Shown piece after piece: positions 59,474 to 64,000 of a stretch of 64,000 nucleotides of DNA. Numbering within the stretch: position 1 is the stretch's first letter; the number at the start of each line of letters is the position of its first letter. A model generated the notes under the pieces. That model saw only the letters and a program-made list of their open reading frames with translations, was not told the origin of the DNA and searched no databases. The translations under genes and the position numbers were made by a program. Source of the DNA: Microplitis mediator (taxonomy: Eukaryota; Arthropoda; Insecta; Hymenoptera; Braconidae); NCBI RefSeq assembly GCF_029852145.1, contig NC_079973.1, forward strand, positions 14,029,921-14,093,920. The letters are read 5' to 3'.

Positions 59474-61647
59474 ATAATGGTAAGAACTGGGCTGCTCCGG
59501 GTCCGGATGGCATCAACTTATTTTGGTGGAAGAAACTTACTTCTACCCATAACCATCTGGCCCGGATTTTTACAGCGTTTATCAGAGGCAACGAACCTAT
59601 TCCGTGCTGGCTTGTAGAAGGGCGAACCGTGCTCATCTCTAAGAAAGGTGACTTGTCCGACCCGAAGAACTACAGGCCTATCACCTGTTTGAATGCAGTT
59701 TATAAGATTTTCACAAAAATCTTGAATAATCGCATTCTACAGGAGATAGATCCTGTATGGCAGCAGATATACGAACAACGTGGCAGTAAAAGAGGCTTGT
59801 CAGGTTGCAAAGAGAATCTGTTAGTAGATCGTTGTGTCATTCAAGACGCAGTCTACTATCAGCGCAACCTGTCAATGGCCTGGATTGACTACCGTAAGGC
59901 ATTCGACTCAACATCTCACGAGCTCATTCTCTTTTTGCTCAAATGCCTTGGGGTCAATCGCGATACAGTGGGATGCATACAGCGTACGATGCAACTTTGG
60001 CGAACACGGTTCCACATTTCACGTGGCAACGACAAACGTGTGACCGAAGTTGTACAGTACAAGCGAGGTGTCTTCCAGGGAGATTCCCTGAGCCCGCTGC
60101 TGTTTTGCATCTCACTGCTGCCGATATCTGTTGCGCTACGCCGTACTCGTGGATACTCAGTGGGCCCACCAACTGATCGGAAATATTCGATCACCCACTT
60201 ACTCTACATGGATGATCTGAAGGTATATGCTCCTGATGAGGAACACCTTCAGACAGCCTTGAATATCGTAGGGGAGTATACACGGGATGTCGGCATGGCC
60301 TTTGGGTTGGACAAGTGCGCGGTCGTTAATCTGGTGAGGGGTAAGTGCTCTGATTTGCGCGAAGATATCGAGTTAGTAGATGGGAGCGTCATTGACCATC
60401 TTGACGCCGGAGAGTCGTACAAATATCTAGGGATTGACGGGAGTCCTATGCAGGATGTCTCGAAAATCAAAACGACTCTCTGCAGCGAGTATGGACGGAG
60501 ACTCCGGAAAATCTGGTCATCAGAACTTTCCGGAAAAAACAAAGTCTCTGCAACAAACATGCTTGCTGTCCCAGTACTACTCTACTCTTTCGGTGTCCTT
60601 AAATGGACCCGAAAAGAGCTTAGAGATCTCGATATCAAGACACGCAAAGTCATGAACATCAATCGGAGCATGCACCCTAAGTCCTCAGTCACCAGATTAT
60701 ACCTTTCCCGGCACATCGGAGGGAGAGGTCTACAGAGCTTGGAGTGTCTACACGATCGTTTGGTTTTGGGTCTAACATACGAAGTTGTCAATTTCACAGC
60801 AGATGAGAACGACTTCCTTATGCAGATTGTTCATAGTCATGAGAATCTGCAGAAGGGAGCGTTCTTATATAAGGCAGCACGATACGCGGCAAAATCCCTC
60901 GGTCTCGGAAGAGTAAACCCTCTTATTGAACTCCCTAAGGAGGAATTTAAGAGTGTCGTCAGGAATGCTGAGCAGCAAAAACTGCTCAGTACACACATGG
61001 ACAAGTCCATGCACAGCGTGTTCTTTAAACACGTGCGTGACCATGGCTTGTCCACCCAGCTGACGTTTTCCTTCCTTAAGTCAGCTGGCCTGATGTCCGA
61101 GACCGAAGGATATATTTTTGCCTGCCAAGATGGTGTAATCAATACCCTCGAATACCGTGCGAAAGTACTCCAGATGCAGCTACCCGACACATCGTGTAGG
61201 GTATGTAAGCAACATCCTGAGACGCTTATGCATCTCTTGTCAGCATGTCCTGTGCTGGCAAGAGGTGCATACATCCAGCGTCATAATGCTGCTCTGCGAG
61301 TACTCTACTACCACCTTAGACATACGCACGGTATCGATAAAACACCAGTGCTGCCTTATCTGCCAGGAGATATTCCGCAAGTTGTTGAGAATGACCGTTG
61401 CCGTATTTATTGGAACGTGCCATTCGCAACAACTCGGAAAATAGATCACAACAAACCTGATATTGTGCTCTTCGATAAAACCACTCGTGACATTTATGTC
61501 ATCGAGTTCTCAGCACCTGCTGAGTATAATATAATGGTTAAAGAAGAGCACAACCGCGAGATATATCAGGATCTCCTGTTCGAAATTGGCAAACTTTACC
61601 CAGGTTACCGTGTCAAACTTGTCGTCTTTTGTATCTGCACTGGCTAG
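59374..61647 (+). CDS. Dong/R4 pol: reverse transcriptase, CCHC and REL endonuclease (C-terminus frameshifted)
   Basis: Open from 59374 with no ATG start; it continues the upstream frame after a 1-nt shift. Counting from codon 59449: NNGKNWAAPGPDGINLFWWK (~10-28), KKGDLSDPKNYRPITCL (~65-81), WIDYRKAFDS (~145), GVFQGDSLSPLLF (207), catalytic YMDD at 253-256, then the thumb, CCHC at 583-600 and REL motif KPDIVLFD near 669 with IYVIEFSAP and KEEHN. A 35-nt deletion after TTGTCGTC at 61626, relative to copy 1, throws the frame off, replacing the last ~48 residues by FCICTG-stop. RT looks complete; the endonuclease tail is lost. Confidence 0.85.
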   Translation, partial: KVTDFEAFCRHHQNDNADEESPEVSVEEVRLALNNGKNWAAPGPDGINLFWWKKLTSTHNHLARIFTAFIRGNEPIPCWLVEGRTVLISKKGDLSDPKNYRPITCLNAVYKIFTKILNNRILQEIDPVWQQIYEQRGSKRGLSGCKENLLVDRCVIQDAVYYQRNLSMAWIDYRKAFDSTSHELILFLLKCLGVNRDTVGCIQRTMQLWRTRFHISRGNDKRVTEVVQYKRGVFQGDSLSPLLFCISLLPISVALRRTRGYSVGPPTDRKYSITHLLYMDDLKVYAPDEEHLQTALNIVGEYTRDVGMAFGLDKCAVVNLVRGKCSDLREDIELVDGSVIDHLDAGESYKYLGIDGSPMQDVSKIKTTLCSEYGRRLRKIWSSELSGKNKVSATNMLAVPVLLYSFGVLKWTRKELRDLDIKTRKVMNINRSMHPKSSVTRLYLSRHIGGRGLQSLECLHDRLVLGLTYEVVNFTADENDFLMQIVHSHENLQKGAFLYKAARYAAKSLGLGRVNPLIELPKEEFKSVVRNAEQQKLLSTHMDKSMHSVFFKHVRDHGLSTQLTFSFLKSAGLMSETEGYIFACQDGVINTLEYRAKVLQMQLPDTSCRVCKQHPETLMHLLSACPVLARGAYIQRHNAALRVLYYHLRHTHGIDKTPVLPYLPGDIPQVVENDRCRIYWNVPFATTRKIDHNKPDIVLFDKTTRDIYVIEFSAPAEYNIMVKEEHNREIYQDLLFEIGKLYPGYRVKLVVFCICTG

Positions 61648-61870
61648 AATACCAACTTGTTCAGCGCAAGTTGAGCTTCTGGCATCGAGGATGCAAAAGG
61701 CTGTAATTCTTGGATCCCTCCGTCTCCTAAGGCAACGAAACTTGGCCTGCTGCGCATGCTGATCATCTTGTTGATGAAGCATCGCAGCAGTAACGATTTG
61801 GCGCTCAGGTGAGGCCCTCGGTAGAGTCGGACTACCGGGGATAACCCCCTGAGCATTTCACTTAAAAAAG

Positions 61871-61871
61871 A

Positions 61872-61945
<74 letters not shown>
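61871..61945. repeat. (AAT)n microsatellite, third tract
   Basis: About 25 AAT units following the 3' UTR of copy 2. Ile-rich minus frame is an artefact. Confidence 0.97.
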
Positions 61946-61946
<1 letters not shown>

Positions 61947-61957
61947 CATCTTTAAAA

Positions 61958-62002
61958 GTATCTAGCAAGAGTGGGTTCGAATCCTACATAGATTTTAAAA
62001 TT
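61958..62002 (+). repeat. B-box-bearing tRNA-like 3' remnant
   Basis: AAGAGTGGGTTCGAATCCTA contains a perfect B box (GGTTCGAATCC) just after the AAT tract, with no A box upstream in reach because the retroelement interrupts. Possibly the right half of a tRNA-derived repeat. Confidence 0.35.
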
Positions 62003-62232
62003 TTTTTTTCCTTCATTCTATAACAAAACCAGAGGAAAAATTATATGATAACTAATGATTTAATAAATTCCAAATAAATTTTATAGAGTTCCCTAAAATT
62101 TTATGGACAGTAATTATTTTTGAAATTAATTTTGAATCGCAAAAAAAACAGTTTTATTCAGACATTTTCTATGATCTGTTGGGTGAGGATTCTGAGATTA
62201 AGCGAGTATGTGTGATGTTGATGGAAAAATCC

Positions 62233-62312
62233 CTGGTATCTGCTGGTCTCAAACCCGGATCCATCCGATTCTAAGTCCTTGGTGCTGTCCACTGCGCTGA
62301 CCTACGCGCGTG
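62233..62312 (-). repeat. tRNA-like relic
   Basis: On the minus strand TAGGTCAGCGCAGTGGACAG (A-box-like) is followed by GGGTTTGAGACC (B-box-like) at tRNA spacing. Stems are poor. A tRNA pseudogene or SINE head. Confidence 0.45.
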
Positions 62313-62559
62313 ATCGCGTTGGAGTAAATGGTATATTTATTGAAATATGAAAGAATAACTTATGAAAAAATGTTAAAATCATGATATCATGGTTGACTCC
62401 ATAATTCATATTCGGAGTCAAATATATTATATAATCAACTACTTTTAGGAAGATTTATAAATATAATAAATTAAAAATATTTTTGAAGTTCAAATGTTGT
62501 TATCATAATTGATTCTTTAATAGTTTAGCAAATTTTATAAAATTTTATACCAGCCCGAC

Positions 62560-62810
62560 TAGAAACTTTAGTTCAGCAGTGATTAGACCCGAATGAGGAA
62601 TGCTAAATTCCAGACTTGCGCCGAATGAGGCAACCAAACTAAGTAGAGATCCCGAAAGTAACGCAGTTGCGAACCCCTGCCTTATTTGGCTTCCTTCTTA
62701 GGCGGCGGTTTGGAAACTATACTTGCTGGTGGTAGGTTAAACCGAGTTCACGCTAAATGAGGCAACCGCATAAGGCTCGAATCGTATACGAGCCTTATGC
62801 TTATACATAG
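62560..62810. repeat. Short-word repeat, word GAATGAGGCAACC
   Basis: CGAATGAGGAATG, CGAATGAGGCAACC, AAATGAGGCAACC and complementary TTATTTGGCTTCC, plus a perfect hairpin GCATAAGGCTCG ... CGAGCCTTATGC (62769-62801). Ends not defined. Confidence 0.5.
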
Positions 62811-62949
62811 AAATTGGCAATATATGATCATGTATGACTGTAATGATCATATAATTTTATTTAACTAAATTAAAAAAAAAAAATTTTTTTGTATCGTTCG
62901 AACTTATTTTTGCAGGGTAGTTATCATTAGATGTGCTAATTTAATGTTG

Positions 62950-63667
62950 TTTTCATTTTCAATCGAATTTGACCGCGTGAAACAAAAAAACGGCTGGTTG
63001 GATTAATCTGGCTTTCTGCAGGGTTTTTGTGAACATATTGAACTGTAAAATGCACAGTCAACATTATCGATTTCCACAATATTTTCGTTTCAGCGCTTGA
63101 TTTTCCAAAAAACCACAAAAAGCCCTTTTTTTGTTGCATTTTTAAATTCATGTGACGATAGGAAAAAAATTTTTTTTCGAAAAAGCAATGGCTCATCATT
63201 GAAGGGAATTTATTCAAGTTTTTAAAACCCACCATTAACTTTCTGTGCGATCATTGGTTCCTGAGATATCGATAATCAAAGACAAAAGGATCCTTTTCCA
63301 TTTGAAGACCGATATCTCGGCGAGAAGTGGACGTATCAAGGTCCATAAAAAAAGAAATTAAAGCTGAATAATAAAGGTGTCCGATCCTCATAGTGGTTAA
63401 GCAAAAATAATTTTTTCCACGCCCGGAGACCAAAAAAAAAAAATTTGAAAAATTTGAAAATTTTTTTGTCGTTGGTTTTTCTAAGATTACTCAAAAACCG
63501 CTGACGCTCAAAAATTTTAAAGTTCTAATCCAAAAAGTAGATACTTGGAGCTACAATTTCCTTTTTTTTCTTTTCTTGTACGACCATTTCTCTCAAAGTT
63601 AGAGCCTGTTGAAAATCGCCTAAAAATTTAGAATTTTTTTTTGATCCTTTAATTTTTTCCATTAGTG
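62950..63667 (-). mobile_element. Diverged half copy of the 35760 Tc1-like foldback
   Basis: On the minus strand it starts CACTAATGGAAAAAATTAAA at 63667 (TA flank at 63668) and parallels the 35760 arm: TTAGGCGATTTTCAACAGGC, AATGGTCGTACAA, TCCTTTTGTCTTTGATTATC. Only one arm is present. Frames of 60-99 codons are repeat artefacts. Confidence 0.6.
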
Positions 63668-63669
63668 TA

Positions 63670-63854
63670 TGTTTTAAATGTATTTTGAATGTGTTAAAAA
63701 TATATCTTAGAATATATAAAAAAATACATGTATAAAAATATAAAAAAATTATATAAACAATATATTTCAAATATATAAAAAATACAATTATGGAAATATA
63801 AAAAATATATATATAAATTATATTTTTACTGTAACCAACAACTTAGAAAAAAAA
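63670..63854. other. AT-rich, (AT/TAAAAATA) low complexity
   Basis: Short ATATAAAAAATA-type repeats; nothing else. Confidence 0.6.
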
Positions 63855-64000
63855 ATAGGGGAGGGTGGGGCAGAGCGGCCCCCCTGAAATTTTGATCAAA
63901 AAAAAATTTTTTTTTTTTTTGACTAACTACTATAAATCCAATATGTTTGCGCATTTTTACTCCTACGCATGACATTTGGGGCAAAATGGACAAGCCCAAA
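63855..64000 (+). repeat. GGGGCAAAGTGGGCCCC word repeat, left end
   Basis: GGGGAGGGTGGGGCAGAGCG at 63857 is the complement of the end at 2859-2885, and GGGGCAAAATGGACAAGCCC at 63979 is a second word. The element continues past the window. Confidence 0.5.

Larger units (their letters stand above)
58404..61870 (+). mobile_element. Near full-length Dong/R4 non-LTR retrotransposon (copy 2)
   Basis: About 3.47 kb between AAT tracts: a 5' leader with hairpin GCCCACGGTGC/GCACCGTGGGC (58405-58465), N-terminal domain, RT, CCHC, REL endonuclease, 3' UTR. R4/Dong is recognised from GVFQGDSLSPLLF, HLLYMDDLKVYA and the C-terminal KPDI endonuclease; Dong elements are known to insert into TAA repeats, which matches the flanks. 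Two frame defects (see its CDS entries) suggest this copy is inactive though young. Confidence 0.88.

Overview
This window reads as repeat-dense, AT-rich nuclear DNA of an insect. Eukaryotic signs are GT-AG introns, TA, CA and AAT microsatellites, tRNA-derived relics, LTR and non-LTR retrotransposons and many foldback/MITE elements; there are no operons or Shine-Dalgarno genes. The combination of a Dong/R4 non-LTR element, a BEL/Pao element, an ISL2EU-type DNA transposon and abundant foldbacks would suit an arthropod such as a parasitoid hymenopteran. That lineage is an inference, not something the sequence proves.

Layout. (1) 1-7 kb: foldback elements, including two perfectly identical 233-bp inverted arms at 2383-2615 and 5578-5810. 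(2) 7-21 kb: copies of an interspersed family with AACTTCCCGCT ends, MITEs, a three-level nest at 16.3-18.0 kb, and long AT-rich stretches with nothing recognisable. (3) 21.0-22.8 kb: the only candidate host gene, on the minus strand: a non-coding first exon with a GTGAGT donor, then an 81-nt exon that starts 3 nt before an ATG and ends at a GTAAGT donor. (4) 23.1-35.2 kb: a retroelement graveyard. A minus-strand Ty3/gypsy fragment abuts a 5'-truncated BEL/Pao element. The BEL is split by an ISL2EU DNA transposon (THAP/DDE-type transposase on plus, YqaJ-type nuclease with SWIM finger on minus). The transposase is itself split by a 1,981-bp insertion (duplication AACTG) and an 895-bp solo-LTR-like insertion (duplication ATTG); removing both restores its reading. 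(5) 35-44 kb: foldbacks, including a 1.95-kb Tc1/mariner-like palindrome in a TA site, a solo LTR with a perfect 5-bp duplication, and MITEs. (6) 44-54.3 kb: interleaved long inverted repeats. One carries both arms of a SWIM-finger protein gene, another carries a captured gene fragment with its intron. (7) 57.4-61.9 kb: two Dong/R4 retrotransposons in tandem, both inserted in AAT microsatellite. (8) 61.9-64 kb: tRNA-like relics, a half foldback and short-word repeats.

There is no cellular pathway here. The biology is layered transposition. The most distinctive pattern is a set of small elements, apparently unrelated in sequence, each built from one short degenerate word repeated in both orientations. 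The long Dong/R4 copy is the closest to intact coding DNA but has a frame change near 59374 and a 35-nt deletion at its C-terminus; the adjacent truncated copy retains the undeleted C-terminus. Boundaries of decayed repeats are approximate, and family names rest on motifs read by eye.
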